From Defluviitaleaceae bacterium (lineage in GTDB: Bacteria > Bacillota > Clostridia > Lachnospirales > WRAX01): a stretch of DNA of 64,000 nucleotides. Below the pieces are notes generated by a model. It had not been told where the DNA came from, did not search any database, and worked only from the letters and a program-made list of their open reading frames with translations. The stretch lies in assembly GCA_009784575.1 (NCBI GenBank), contig WRBK01000001.1, positions 62,001 through 126,000 on the forward strand, in the 5' to 3' direction. Shown piece after piece: positions 1 through 10,364 of the stretch; position 1 is the stretch's first letter, and every line of letters starts with the position of its first letter. The position numbers were made by a program, and so were the translations under genes.

Positions 1-1
1 G

Positions 2-823
2 GGCGTAGAGGTTGCTGGTGGCGACATTATGTTTGACCACTATATGGCGATGAATCCTGGCTTTATTGAGGAAGATATTGATGGCATAGAAACCGTAGAG
101 CCATATCTTGGTTTGCCTGCCCTGTGGATTAATGAATCGCAGCGCGAGCGTGCGGAGGCATTGGGCTATACAGTGGTTGACCCGCCTGCAATAATTGCTA
201 CTCATCTTACGGAAGTTATTAAAAATCATCTCCATGAGCTTCTTAGCCGTCAAGATGTGCAAGGGCTTATTAACAATATTCGTGAGGCAAATAGTGTGCT
301 TATAGATGAGTTGATACCTAAGCTGATGGGTATTGGTGATATTCAAAAGGTGCTATGCAATCTTTTGCGCGAGGGCATATCTATACGCGATTTGGTGACA
401 ATTTGTGAGACCTTAGCAGATTACGCGCAGATTACGCGTGACAGTGATATGCTAACAGAATATGTAAGGCAAGGATTGAAACGCTCTATTTCCAAGAAGT
501 ATTTTGATGCTGATGTAAATACCGTTATTACGCTAGACCCTGGCTTGGAACAGCAAATTATGCAGAGTGTCCAACAAACAGAACAGGGCAGCTACCTTGC
601 ATTAGACCCTAATACTACACAACAAGTTTTTGATAAACTATCTGTAGAGGTTAAGAAATTAACAAGTATAGGTCGCCAACCCATTATTCTGACATCTCCT
701 ATTGTGCGTGCCTACTTTAAACGGCTGGTAGAACCCATAGCACCAGATTTGGTGGTGCTATCTTATAATGAATTAGAAGCAAATGCAGAGATACAATCAG
801 TGGGCATGGTGAGTATTGCGTAG
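2..823 (+). CDS. flhA: Flagellar biosynthesis protein FlhA, C-terminal part (5' end truncated by window)
   Basis: Open frame from base 2 (GVEVAGGDIMFDHYMAMNPG...); FlhA cytoplasmic domain motifs PEPYLGLPALWI-like, DPPAIIATHLTEVIK, LLREGISIRDL; followed by flhF/flhG. Confidence 0.93.
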   Translation, partial: GVEVAGGDIMFDHYMAMNPGFIEEDIDGIETVEPYLGLPALWINESQRERAEALGYTVVDPPAIIATHLTEVIKNHLHELLSRQDVQGLINNIREANSVLIDELIPKLMGIGDIQKVLCNLLREGISIRDLVTICETLADYAQITRDSDMLTEYVRQGLKRSISKKYFDADVNTVITLDPGLEQQIMQSVQQTEQGSYLALDPNTTQQVFDKLSVEVKKLTSIGRQPIILTSPIVRAYFKRLVEPIAPDLVVLSYNELEANAEIQSVGMVSIA

Positions 824-846
824 CTCCAAAGGGGGACGGTTAGTCA

Positions 847-2094
847 GTGAAAATCAAGAAATTTACAGCACCAACAGAACAAGAAGCCATAGAAAAGGTG
901 AAAGCTGAACTTGGGCCAGATGCTCTTATAATCAATATCAAGAGGATACAACCAGGTGGTCTGTTTGCTTTTTTCCGAAAACCGAGCGTTGAGGTTATGG
1001 CGGCATATGATGACAAATCTGCCAGCGGTGCAGCGGCTACTGTAATGACAGTAGAAGAGACTACCACGAAAGAAAATGTGATAGCGCAAAGTCAACATCT
1101 TGAACCAGATTTGGTGCAAAAGTTTGAATCATCAAAAAAAGATGTGCAAATAGCGCAGCAAGAAGAAAAGATTCAGATGCTCCAAGATATGTTGCTTGCT
1201 ACCAGCGATATGCTAAGCAAAGCGCAGAGCAATCTTACGGTTAGCAAGCATGTGGAAAGTGCGGAAAGTAGGATTTACCAAAACAACCTTCTGCAAATTT
1301 TCTATAACACGCTGATTGAAAATCAGGTAAATGAAGATTTTGCTCGCGAAACTTTGGATGAGCTTGACAAAAAAGAATTAGTGGAAAAATTAGATATTAA
1401 CTTTGTTGTGAAAATAGTATATAATAAGATTGTAGAAACAATTGGAGCACCATCTGCGCTAAAACCAACACGCTCCAAAGGCAATCCACAGATATTCGCT
1501 TTTGTAGGACCTACAGGAGTTGGCAAAACCACCACCATAGCTAAGCTAACGGCAGACCTTAGCCTCCATAAAAATCTGGATGTCGGGCTGATTACAGCTG
1601 ATACATACCGCATAGCTGCCATAGAGCAGCTAAAAACCTACGGCGATATATTGGGCATAGATGTGGCGGTGGCTTACAAACCAGAGGAATTAGTTGAACA
1701 TATTAGAGCAAAAAAAGACCATTGTGACATTATTTTGATAGACACGGCAGGACGGTCACATAAGGATGACAATAACCTAAGAGAACTAAAGGAATTTATT
1801 AACAGCCATGAATTGATAGAGAAATTCCTTGTTCTATCGCTAACCACAAAGTTTGATGACATGATGGACATTGTGGATAAATATTCTAGGATATGTGATT
1901 TTAGGATAATTTTTACAAAGCTGGATGAGACCAATAAAATAGGGAATATTGCAAATTTATCCCATAAAACAGGAAAAAAGTTGAGCTATATAACTTTTGG
2001 TCAAAATGTTCCTGATGATATTAAAACCATTGCTCCCAATGAGGTGGCAATGCGCCTATTGGGCTTAGGAGACGAGGATGGACCAGGCAAATAA
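847..2094 (+). CDS. flhF: Flagellar biosynthesis GTPase FlhF (SRP-type GTPase)
   Basis: MKIKKFTAPTEQEAIEKVKAELGPDALI N-terminus, GPTGVGKTTTIAKL, DTAGRSHKD; context. Confidence 0.95.
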   Translation: MKIKKFTAPTEQEAIEKVKAELGPDALIINIKRIQPGGLFAFFRKPSVEVMAAYDDKSASGAAATVMTVEETTTKENVIAQSQHLEPDLVQKFESSKKDVQIAQQEEKIQMLQDMLLATSDMLSKAQSNLTVSKHVESAESRIYQNNLLQIFYNTLIENQVNEDFARETLDELDKKELVEKLDINFVVKIVYNKIVETIGAPSALKPTRSKGNPQIFAFVGPTGVGKTTTIAKLTADLSLHKNLDVGLITADTYRIAAIEQLKTYGDILGIDVAVAYKPEELVEHIRAKKDHCDIILIDTAGRSHKDDNNLRELKEFINSHELIEKFLVLSLTTKFDDMMDIVDKYSRICDFRIIFTKLDETNKIGNIANLSHKTGKKLSYITFGQNVPDDIKTIAPNEVAMRLLGLGDEDGPGK

Positions 2095-2944
2095 TTTAAG
2101 AAATTTACTTAATTTTAGAAAAAAGAATAGCCACAAGCCTGCCAGAGTTATTACTGTTACATCTGGCAAAGGCGGTGTCGGCAAGACCAATTTTACTGTT
2201 AATTTGGCTCTGTATCTACAAAAGCAGGATATCAGCGTTGTGGTGGTTGATGCGGACTTTGGGCTGGCTAATATAGAGATATTGCTGGGGGCTACACCAA
2301 AGTATAGTATGCATGATGTTATCACTAAAAATCTTGATATTATTGAGACCATAACAGAAGCGGATTCTGGGCTACGCTTTATATCTGGTGGTAGCGGGCT
2401 TTCGGGGCTTACTAATGTTAGTGGTGACCAGCTTGAATATGTGCTGGAAAATCTTTCTGCATTAGATGCTATTGCGGATGTGGTGTTAATAGACACGGGT
2501 GCTGGAATTTCTGATTCTGTGCTAAAGTTTGTGACAGCTGCGAGTGAAACCATAATCATATGTGCGCCAGAACCAACAAGCATTACGGATTCATATTCCC
2601 TTGTTAAGGCTGTTAAAGAACAAAATGGCTATATTCCAGGTTTTAAGATTGTTATAAACCGTGTGGAAGATAAAGAAGAGGGTGCTAAAATTTTTAGAAA
2701 TTTGCAACGCGTGGCATCTAAGTTTTTGTCTATAGAGCTTGAGTTCATTGGCGTTCTGCCGCTTGATAACAATTTGGTAAAAGCAGTAAAAAGCCAAACT
2801 CCCTGCATAATTTCATATCCACATTCGGTTTTTTCTAGGGAAATTGAAAGAATAGGCAATACAATTTTGGACATAAGCAATGAGAGTGAGCCAACAGGCA
2901 TGAAGGGCTTTGTGCGTAGGCTTGCGAACATATTTACTAGCTGA
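2078..2944 (+). CDS. flhG: MinD-like ATPase FlhG (YlxH)
   Basis: VTSGKGGVGKTNFTVNLALYLQ, VVVVDADFGLANIEILLG; overlaps flhF 3' end by 17 bp. Confidence 0.94.
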   Translation: MDQANNLRNLLNFRKKNSHKPARVITVTSGKGGVGKTNFTVNLALYLQKQDISVVVVDADFGLANIEILLGATPKYSMHDVITKNLDIIETITEADSGLRFISGGSGLSGLTNVSGDQLEYVLENLSALDAIADVVLIDTGAGISDSVLKFVTAASETIIICAPEPTSITDSYSLVKAVKEQNGYIPGFKIVINRVEDKEEGAKIFRNLQRVASKFLSIELEFIGVLPLDNNLVKAVKSQTPCIISYPHSVFSREIERIGNTILDISNESEPTGMKGFVRRLANIFTS

Positions 2945-2988
2945 TTATTAATATTTCAAAATAATGATAGCAAAGGAGGGTGAGACAT

Positions 2989-3759
2989 ATGAGCATGATT
3001 GCAACAGGCACAGAATTTGAACGTATTCTGGATACAAATACTGATTTGGCATCAGAAATGCCAGCATTTAGCGTAATAGAGGTCGGTGATAAAGTCGAGA
3101 TAGCGACACGAGCTGCTAGCACTGACATTTCTTGCAAAAGTAAGATTGTGAATGTTCTTGATGCAGAAGAAAAGAAGCTTGCGCTGTATGTGCCTTCGTA
3201 TGGTGGAAAGCCCTTTAGAATGCTATCTGGTGAAGAATACTCCCTTGTAGTGCATACCAGGGATTCTCTCATCAAGTTTAGCTGTAGCTTTGAAGGATAT
3301 ATAAAACAAGAAGAAAACTACTTTGTTGTAATAAAGATTTTGGATGAGGGGATAAAATTGCAAAGGCGAGAGTTTTTCCGTTTTACATGCATGTTGGCTA
3401 TGAAATTTTCATTGATGTATACTGGAGATAATGAGGTTGCTAGACTTCTGCAAAACAGCGGGTATACCAAAATGCATAATGGCATCATCAGAGATATTGG
3501 CGGCGGCGGCGTTAGATTCATTACAAATGAAGATATAGAAAGTGGAAGTCAGATACAATGCACAATAATGCTAGGTCATACTGCAATGCTTATTAAAGGC
3601 AAAATTTTAGATAAGCAATATATGCCAAAATCTAGCCTTAAATTTCAGTACAGAGCGATGTTTGTGGATGTTTCACAGACCACTCAAGACGAAATTGTAA
3701 ACTTTATTTTTGCCGAACAAAGAAAACAAAAAAAGTTTAGAAAAGCACCAACACTATAA
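2989..3759 (+). CDS. YcgR-like flagellar brake protein with PilZ domain
   Basis: RREFFRFTCMLAMKFSL and DIGGGGVRFIT PilZ motifs; AAAGGAGG upstream of ATG at 2989. Confidence 0.85.
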   Translation: MSMIATGTEFERILDTNTDLASEMPAFSVIEVGDKVEIATRAASTDISCKSKIVNVLDAEEKKLALYVPSYGGKPFRMLSGEEYSLVVHTRDSLIKFSCSFEGYIKQEENYFVVIKILDEGIKLQRREFFRFTCMLAMKFSLMYTGDNEVARLLQNSGYTKMHNGIIRDIGGGGVRFITNEDIESGSQIQCTIMLGHTAMLIKGKILDKQYMPKSSLKFQYRAMFVDVSQTTQDEIVNFIFAEQRKQKKFRKAPTL

Positions 3760-3783
3760 ATATACTATGAGAAAAGGGGTGTC

Positions 3784-4410
3784 ATGCGGATGTTGGGTGA
3801 TATGAAATCTTTCAATCAATTTCATATTGATATATTAAAAGAAATTGGTAATATTGGTGTGGGCAATGCCATAAGCTCACTTTCTGCACTATTGAACACC
3901 GAGATGAAAATGACCGTTCCAGAAGTTAAGTTTCTGGATTTTAAAGAAGTTGGCTCTATTTTGGGCGGCGATGAGGTACTTGTTTTTGGCATCTTAGTAC
4001 AGGTTTCTGGGGATATTAATGGCATGATGATGTTTTTGGTGAAGCCTGAAAGCGCGCGCGCGCTCATCAATGGTCTTATTGGCGGAGACTCCAATGACCT
4101 ACTCAATTTTAGCGAAATGGAACAATCTGCACTACAAGAAATTGGCAATATACTGTGTTCGTCGTATTTGGGTGCACTTTCTGGCTTTATAAACAAAAAA
4201 GTTACTCCTTCGCCCCCTGTTTTGGCACTTGATATGGCAACGGCAATACTTTCTGTGCCAGCTATAGAGTTTGGAAAAATGGCGGATGGAGTGCTATTTA
4301 TTGATACCGTTATAAACACATCCTCTGATTCATCTGTTTCGGGCTTTTTCTTGCTCGTACCCGACATGGAATCGTTCAATGTGATTTTAACATCGCTTGG
4401 GGTTATGTGA
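3784..4410 (+). CDS. cheC: Chemotaxis protein CheC (CheY-P phosphatase)
   Basis: DILKEIGNIGVGNAISSLS and SALQEIGNILCSSYLGALS repeated CheC motifs. Confidence 0.92.
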   Translation: MRMLGDMKSFNQFHIDILKEIGNIGVGNAISSLSALLNTEMKMTVPEVKFLDFKEVGSILGGDEVLVFGILVQVSGDINGMMMFLVKPESARALINGLIGGDSNDLLNFSEMEQSALQEIGNILCSSYLGALSGFINKKVTPSPPVLALDMATAILSVPAIEFGKMADGVLFIDTVINTSSDSSVSGFFLLVPDMESFNVILTSLGVM

Positions 4411-4411
4411 T

Positions 4412-4906
4412 ATGATGAGTAGACAAAATATGATAGTGGTTGGCATGGCTGACCTAAATACCGTAAAAGAACCTGGTGCCCTAACGACACTTGGGCTTGG
4501 GAGCTGTGTGGGCATTGCTTTATATGACCCTGTTGTTAAGGTGGCAGGCTTGGCGCATTGCATGTTGCCAGAATCCACGAAAATCTCTAATAATGCCAAT
4601 GTGGCAAAATTTGTAGATACAGCTCTGGAAAGCATGATAAATGATATGATTATGAAAGGAGCTATAAGGCGGCGAATGGTGGCAAAGTTGGCTGGTGGTG
4701 CGCAAATGTTTGCATTCAATAGCAGCAATGAAAGCCTGCGCATAGGAGATAGGAATGTGGAAGCATCTATATTAAATCTTAGAAAATTAGGCATACCTAT
4801 TGCTTCCGTAGATGTTCGCGAAAATTATGGACGTACGGTGGAGCTTTACACGCACGATGGCTCTTTTGTAATTAAGACCATTGGCAGAGGCGTTAAAACG
4901 ATATAA
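4412..4906 (+). CDS. cheD: Chemoreceptor glutamine deamidase CheD
   Basis: TLGLGSCVGIALYDP, GLAHCMLPES, KLAGGAQMF; follows cheC. Confidence 0.93.
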   Translation: MMSRQNMIVVGMADLNTVKEPGALTTLGLGSCVGIALYDPVVKVAGLAHCMLPESTKISNNANVAKFVDTALESMINDMIMKGAIRRRMVAKLAGGAQMFAFNSSNESLRIGDRNVEASILNLRKLGIPIASVDVRENYGRTVELYTHDGSFVIKTIGRGVKTI

Positions 4907-4930
4907 ATTCAGCGGAGAGTGGCTTGACTT

Positions 4931-5224
4931 ATGCTTTTGGATAAATTTGAGATATTTTTGGCATTGCTTGCGGGACTAATACTTTTGGTTGTAGGTATCT
5001 TGATGAATTTTGGGCTACCAGATATTTTGTTGCGCCTTTTGATTGCTCTCATTAGCTTTTACATCATTGGACTCATTGTCAAGACTTATTTGCGCAAAAA
5101 GATATTTTTTGACACCGAAGAAGAGCTTGATGCTGATATCGATGAAGAGACTGTGCATAGTGATGAAGAATTAGCTGAAACTGAAACTGTCGAAAACAAC
5201 GCCGAAAATCAGCCTGTGCTATAA
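4931..5224 (+). CDS. Small membrane protein with acidic tail, flagellar operon associated
   Basis: 97 aa ORF with two hydrophobic segments, between cheD and sigma factor. Confidence 0.6.
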   Translation: MLLDKFEIFLALLAGLILLVVGILMNFGLPDILLRLLIALISFYIIGLIVKTYLRKKIFFDTEEELDADIDEETVHSDEELAETETVENNAENQPVL

Positions 5225-5290
5225 ATTGCAGGTGGCAGTTTACATATCACCCTTTTGCGGGTGGTTCATTATTACAAGGGCGTGTTATTT

Positions 5291-6085
5291 GTGATTAATA
5301 TACTAAAGCCAAAATCTAGCGAGCAAAAACCAGATATAGACAAGATTTGGGATGCATTTTCCAAAAACAGAGATGCTGCCGCAAAAGAGCAGCTTATTTT
5401 GCATTATTCACCTATGATAAAATATGTGGTGGGCAGAATGAGCATATATGTTGGTAATGCCATAGATTTTGATGATTTGGTATCTTATGGCATTTTTGGT
5501 CTTATTGATGCGATAGATAAATTTGACTATCATAAGGGTGCGAAATTTGAGACATATGCTGGTTTACGCATACGCGGGGCGGTTTTGGATGGTCTGCGCA
5601 GCCTTGATTGGGTACCGCGTTCTTTGCGTCAAAAAAGCAGACAACTGGATGAGGCATATACTGCGCTGGAAGCCGAACTTGGACGCGAGCCAACGAATAT
5701 AGAGCTTGCAGAAAGACTTGGCGTACCTGTTGATGAAATGGACGAAGAAATCAAGAAATCATCGCTGATGGCATTGATATCTTTGGATGACTACCTAGAA
5801 GGCAACCATGAAACGGCTGCATCGCTTCCTGCGGATGATGCTACACAAACACCAGAAAATCTGTATGAACACAAAGAGTTAAAGCAAATGCTCATAGATG
5901 CACTAGAAAAGCTGACCGAAAAAGAGCGTCTTGTTACTGCTCTATACTATTTTGATGAAATGACATTAAAGGAAATCAGCAAAATTATGGAAGTTTCGGA
6001 GTCTCGTGTTTCACAAATACATTCCAAAGCCATGCTAAAATTACGTGCAAGGCTAGGCAGATATAAGTCGGTCTTGTTTGCTTGA
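5291..6085 (+). CDS. RNA polymerase sigma factor, FliA/WhiG family
   Basis: DFDDLVSYGIFGLIDAIDKFD, RGAVLDGLRSLDWVPRSLRQK, region 4 ALEKLTEKERLVTALYYFDEMTLKEISKIMEVSESRVSQIHSKA. Confidence 0.93.
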   Translation: MINILKPKSSEQKPDIDKIWDAFSKNRDAAAKEQLILHYSPMIKYVVGRMSIYVGNAIDFDDLVSYGIFGLIDAIDKFDYHKGAKFETYAGLRIRGAVLDGLRSLDWVPRSLRQKSRQLDEAYTALEAELGREPTNIELAERLGVPVDEMDEEIKKSSLMALISLDDYLEGNHETAASLPADDATQTPENLYEHKELKQMLIDALEKLTEKERLVTALYYFDEMTLKEISKIMEVSESRVSQIHSKAMLKLRARLGRYKSVLFA

Positions 6086-6102
6086 TTTTTTTGTGGTATA
6101 AT
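6074..6102 (+). promoter_or_regulatory. Putative sigma-A-type promoter TTGTTT-17-TATAAT upstream of fapA-like gene
   Basis: TTGTTT (6074-6079), 17-nt spacer, TATAAT (6097-6102). Confidence 0.5.
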
Positions 6103-6136
6103 GAAACAATAGAACTGTAACTTTGCAGGAAGCGGG

Positions 6137-7762
6137 GTGACAAATTTGGCAAAAGAAAATTTGAGATTTGATATTAGGGAAGATGGAATTTATGCTATTA
6201 TTAACAATTCTGACGAAAATGCCAAGGTCACACGCAAAGATTTGTTAGAAAAAATAGAAAGCTACAAAATCGGGCAAGTGGATTTTGAATCTATAAATGA
6301 GATTTTTAAGTCTGAAGAAGAATTTATTGACAAAAAGATTTCCTCACTTACCAATATTGCTGTAAAGAATGAAACCATAAGCATTGATATCTCTAAAGAT
6401 AAGATGGAAGCTACAATTTCTTTTGCTCCTCCAGAGTTTGGAGGTGTATATCTTACGGCAGACCAAGTTGTTTCGGAAATCAATATGTATGGCGTAAAAT
6501 TTGGTATTATGACAGAAGACATCGCCCAAATTGTGGAAAAAGGGGTAAGTAAGCCCTTTGGTCACAAATACTTGATTGCTCGGGGCAGACATCCACGGCA
6601 TGGTCAAGATGGCGAACTTGTCTATAATTTTGATATAACGGGTGAAAGCAATCATCCTAAGATATTGGCTGATGGCACTGTGGATTATAAACAGATTGAT
6701 TATTTTACGCCCATAAAAGCGGGCGAGACACTTGCCTATCGCACTAACCCTACAGAAGGTGAGGTGGGGTGTGATGTAACTAACAGACCTGTATCGCAAA
6801 AGCCAGGTAAAGTTGCACCGAAGCTTTCAAGGGGCAAAAATGTATTCATAACAGATGACGAAATGGAGCTAAAGGCGCAAACATCTGGACAACTTGTTGT
6901 TAGTGGTAAAACGCTATCTATATCGCCAGTGCTTGATATCAGAGGTGATGTGGGCTATGAGACAGGGAATGTTGATTTTGAAGGCAGTGTAAATATTGGC
7001 GGCTCTGTACTTTCTGGGTTTTTGGTGGTAGCAAATGGAAATATTGAGGTAAAAGGCGTTGTGGAAGCTGCTACGCTAAAGGCTAGTGGTGCTATAAATC
7101 TCTATGGCGGTATACAGGGACGTTTTAAAGGTCGCGTGGAGGCTGGCGGTAGCATTTTTACGAAGTTTGCGCAAAACGCCAGAATAATAGCTGAAGGAAA
7201 TGTGATATCTAATGCCCTTTTGCACTGCAATGTCAATAGTAATTCTTCCGTCATCCTAGAAGGTGATAATGGCTTTATAGCAGGTGGAACGGTGTTTGCG
7301 GCAGATGAAATAAGGGCAAAAACAATAGGTAGTTACATGGGTGTTCGCACAGAGATAAAAGTGGGCGGAAATCCTGAAATTGCTAGCCGCTACGAGCATG
7401 TTAAAAAAGAATACGAAGAGCTAAAGTTGAAATATAAGAAATTGAACAAAGACTATGAAACAATAGTGCAATCTGGCGATGTTACTCAGCTAGATGTGAA
7501 GCACAAAGGCTTATTATTGCAACTAATAAGCCATAGAAACACGGTAAAAGAGCAGGCCTTGAAGATGGAAGGCGAGCTATCTGAAATAATTGCCACAATG
7601 CGCATGTCAAAAGGGCGCATTGTGGCAGAAAAAGTGATACATCATGGGGTTATGGTGGTTATATCTAGTGCCACATTGCATCTGCATGACGATATAACGG
7701 CATCTATGCTAAGAAATGTAAATGGAGTGATTAAGGCAGAACCAAACACAGGCATCTATTAA
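6137..7762 (+). CDS. FapA/DUF342 family polymerizing (beta-helix) protein
   Basis: GDVGYETGNVDFEGSVNIGGSVLSGFLVVANGNIEVKGVVEAATLKASGAI right-handed beta-helix pattern typical of DUF342. Confidence 0.88.
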   Translation: MTNLAKENLRFDIREDGIYAIINNSDENAKVTRKDLLEKIESYKIGQVDFESINEIFKSEEEFIDKKISSLTNIAVKNETISIDISKDKMEATISFAPPEFGGVYLTADQVVSEINMYGVKFGIMTEDIAQIVEKGVSKPFGHKYLIARGRHPRHGQDGELVYNFDITGESNHPKILADGTVDYKQIDYFTPIKAGETLAYRTNPTEGEVGCDVTNRPVSQKPGKVAPKLSRGKNVFITDDEMELKAQTSGQLVVSGKTLSISPVLDIRGDVGYETGNVDFEGSVNIGGSVLSGFLVVANGNIEVKGVVEAATLKASGAINLYGGIQGRFKGRVEAGGSIFTKFAQNARIIAEGNVISNALLHCNVNSNSSVILEGDNGFIAGGTVFAADEIRAKTIGSYMGVRTEIKVGGNPEIASRYEHVKKEYEELKLKYKKLNKDYETIVQSGDVTQLDVKHKGLLLQLISHRNTVKEQALKMEGELSEIIATMRMSKGRIVAEKVIHHGVMVVISSATLHLHDDITASMLRNVNGVIKAEPNTGIY

Positions 7763-7805
7763 CTGTTGTATATAGAAATGATTCCTCACGGAAGGGGGAT
7801 GTATT

Positions 7806-8114
7806 ATGGGTATACGACCAGTAGACTTACAGGCTATGGTGCAACGTGCGCCAGAAGTAAACCGAGCGACGAACAATGATGGCAGTCGTGCGGAAACCCA
7901 AAACAGTCAATTTGCTCAATCTTTCCAGAAGGTTGTGGAGCAAGAGAGCAAACAAGTTGTAAATGCTAATCAAGCAGAAAAGTCAAATGTGGACAAGGAT
8001 GGTCGCGGCAATAGCGGTGGCGGCAAGGGTGGCAAGGACAGAAGAAGACCAGGACAGGAAACCAAAGAGAGCGAGGGCGTACAAAACCGCGGCTTGCTAG
8101 ACATAAAAATCTAA
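7806..8114 (+). CDS. Hypothetical low-complexity flagellar-operon protein
   Basis: ORF with SD, Gly/Lys-rich C-terminus, tight operon spacing. Confidence 0.55.
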   Translation: MGIRPVDLQAMVQRAPEVNRATNNDGSRAETQNSQFAQSFQKVVEQESKQVVNANQAEKSNVDKDGRGNSGGGKGGKDRRRPGQETKESEGVQNRGLLDIKI

Positions 8115-8132
8115 GAGATTTTTGGAGAGCTT

Positions 8133-8807
8133 ATGGACTTATTTCAAATGGATTTCTTTATCTACATTCTCATTTTAATGCTACTTGTTGGTGCGTTTTT
8201 TGTGGTATATGGTAGCCTTGGGCTAAAAGGAGCAAAAAGCGAACAGGTAGATGATGGGCAGGAACTCCTTGTTCTCGCACAAAAACTGGACACCTTAGAA
8301 TCTTCTGTGTACGAAGCTGACGAAGCTGTGCATATGTTGGGAGATATGTCAAAGAATGTTTTCAAGGAATTTGATAGCAAATATCAAGAGTTGTTGTTTC
8401 TGTACAATCTAGTAGACGAAAAGCAAAAAAATCTCACATTAATAGGCAATGCTGAAACAATGGCTAATGAGCAGTCAAGCCCTGACCCTACGGTGGTGCG
8501 TGATATGCTTTTCCCCGCAGGGAGCGCGCCAAGCCCGAAACAAAAGATGGCGACCGTTACTAGACCCATAGCGTCAAAGAGCGGAAATGTGCCGCAAATT
8601 ACCCCTGGCGGTGGCTTGACGAGCATTGATATTAAGGTGGACGATAGTACCAGAATAAAACCAAGTGGAATAAATCCAAAATTTGCTAATGTTCTACAGC
8701 TTAGCAAAGAAGGTAAAAGTGTTGAAGATATTGCGCGCGAGCTAGACATGGGCAAAGGTGAAGTTACGCTTATTCTTAACCTAGGGGGGCGACCTAAAAA
8801 TGCATAG
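8133..8807 (+). CDS. DUF6115-like membrane-anchored protein with C-terminal HTH-like segment
   Basis: N-terminal TM; C-terminal LSKEGKSVEDIARELDMGKGEVTLILNLGGR. Confidence 0.65.
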   Translation: MDLFQMDFFIYILILMLLVGAFFVVYGSLGLKGAKSEQVDDGQELLVLAQKLDTLESSVYEADEAVHMLGDMSKNVFKEFDSKYQELLFLYNLVDEKQKNLTLIGNAETMANEQSSPDPTVVRDMLFPAGSAPSPKQKMATVTRPIASKSGNVPQITPGGGLTSIDIKVDDSTRIKPSGINPKFANVLQLSKEGKSVEDIARELDMGKGEVTLILNLGGRPKNA

Positions 8808-9465
8808 AAAAAGCATGGTTTTTGGTATAGGCATAGGAATACTTGTTATGGTTGCTGTTAGTTTTGTGACGTATATCGTTCAGCGTGCGGCGCATCTTAA
8901 TGAAAATGCTAATCTTGTGGCAATGGTACATGAGCAAGAAAATAATATCTCTTTTTTGGAGGCTTTGGCGGCTGAAAACCAAGGCACAATAGTAGATGCA
9001 TATTATGTTATTGACCGTGCGCGTGATATTGGCATGGTCTTTCCTGCTGAAATAGAGCCTCAAGTTATTGTCTATACTCCTGAGTCTGTGGAAGATGAGG
9101 ATGTGGAGGAGGTTTATAATTCCTACGACGACATTGATGAACCCGATGAACCCGACCTCCAAGAGCCAGATGATGATGACCAAGCTGAACAACAAGAAAT
9201 AGTAGACACAAATCAACCTGACACCCATGTTGCTGTAGCTCAACCAGATGAAAATATGCATCCACCATTTATCATTAGTTCTGGTGTTACAGCATCTGAG
9301 GTTTCTAGCTTTTTTGAGCAGGGCAGCATTGTGGAAAGCGGAGATGATTTTTTACAATTTTTGATTAACAATGGCTATGCCACATCTATTTTGGCAGGTA
9401 GCCATGCAGTGCCTAGAGGTGCTAGTTTTGAAGAGATAGTAAATATTATTGTGTATGGCAATTAA
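8800..9465 (+). CDS. Membrane-anchored protein with MltG-like C-terminal segment
   Basis: N-terminal TM, acidic linker, C-terminal ASEVSSFFEQGSIVESGDDFLQFLINNGYATSILAGSHAVPRGASFEEIVNII. Confidence 0.55.
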   Translation: MHRKSMVFGIGIGILVMVAVSFVTYIVQRAAHLNENANLVAMVHEQENNISFLEALAAENQGTIVDAYYVIDRARDIGMVFPAEIEPQVIVYTPESVEDEDVEEVYNSYDDIDEPDEPDLQEPDDDDQAEQQEIVDTNQPDTHVAVAQPDENMHPPFIISSGVTASEVSSFFEQGSIVESGDDFLQFLINNGYATSILAGSHAVPRGASFEEIVNIIVYGN

Positions 9466-9496
9466 ATTTCACATATGAAGATTGGGAGTGAACCGA

Positions 9497-10360
9497 ATGT
9501 TAGTAAATGCGGCGGAAATGTTGAAAAAGGCACGCGCTGGAAAGTATGCAATAGGTCAGTTTAACATCAATAATCTTGAATGGACAAAGGCTATTTTGCT
9601 AGCGGCTGAGGAACTGAAAAGCCCTGTGATTTTAGGTGTTTCTGAAGGTGCTGGCAAATATATGGGCGGTTTTAAAACCGTTACTGCCATGGTAAAAGCC
9701 ATGGACGAAGAACTGAAAATCACCGTGCCTGTGGCTTTGCACCTAGACCATGGTAGCTATGATGGTTGTGTGGCATGTATAGAAGCTGGATTTACAAGTG
9801 TTATGTATGATGGTAGCCATAGCCCTATCGAAGAGAACTTGGCGAAAACACGTGAAATTATTGCACTTGCGCATAAGCATGGTGTCTCTGTAGAGGCGGA
9901 GGTTGGCTCTATTGGTGGTGAAGAAGACGGCGTTGTGGGTACGGGCGAAATAGCTGATGCTGGTGAGTGCAAATTAATTGCCGAAACAGGCATAGACTTT
10001 TTGGCAGCTGGTATTGGCAATATCCATGGCGTATACCCAGAAAACTGGAAAGGCTTGGATTTTGATGCGCTAGAGGCTATTAGTAAATCCACGGGTGGTA
10101 TTCCGCTTGTTTTACATGGTGGCACAGGCATACCAGAAGATATGATTAAAAAGTCTATCTCGCTCGGTGTTTCCAAAATCAATGTAAATACAGAATGTCA
10201 ACTTGTTTTTGCAGCGGCTACGCGTAAATATATTGAAGAAGGTAAGGATAAGCAAGGCAAAGGCTTTGACCCGCGCAAACTGCTTGCACCTGGTTTTGAA
10301 GCTATCAAAGAAACCGTGCGTGAAAAAACAAGGCTGTTTGGCGGAAATGATAAGGCATAA
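9497..10360 (+). CDS. fba: Class II fructose-bisphosphate aldolase
   Basis: VALHLDHGSYDGCVACIEAGFTSVMYDGSH, VEAEVGSIGGEEDG, LVLHGGTGIPEDMI. Confidence 0.96.
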   Translation: MLVNAAEMLKKARAGKYAIGQFNINNLEWTKAILLAAEELKSPVILGVSEGAGKYMGGFKTVTAMVKAMDEELKITVPVALHLDHGSYDGCVACIEAGFTSVMYDGSHSPIEENLAKTREIIALAHKHGVSVEAEVGSIGGEEDGVVGTGEIADAGECKLIAETGIDFLAAGIGNIHGVYPENWKGLDFDALEAISKSTGGIPLVLHGGTGIPEDMIKKSISLGVSKINVNTECQLVFAAATRKYIEEGKDKQGKGFDPRKLLAPGFEAIKETVREKTRLFGGNDKA

Positions 10361-10364
10361 AATT

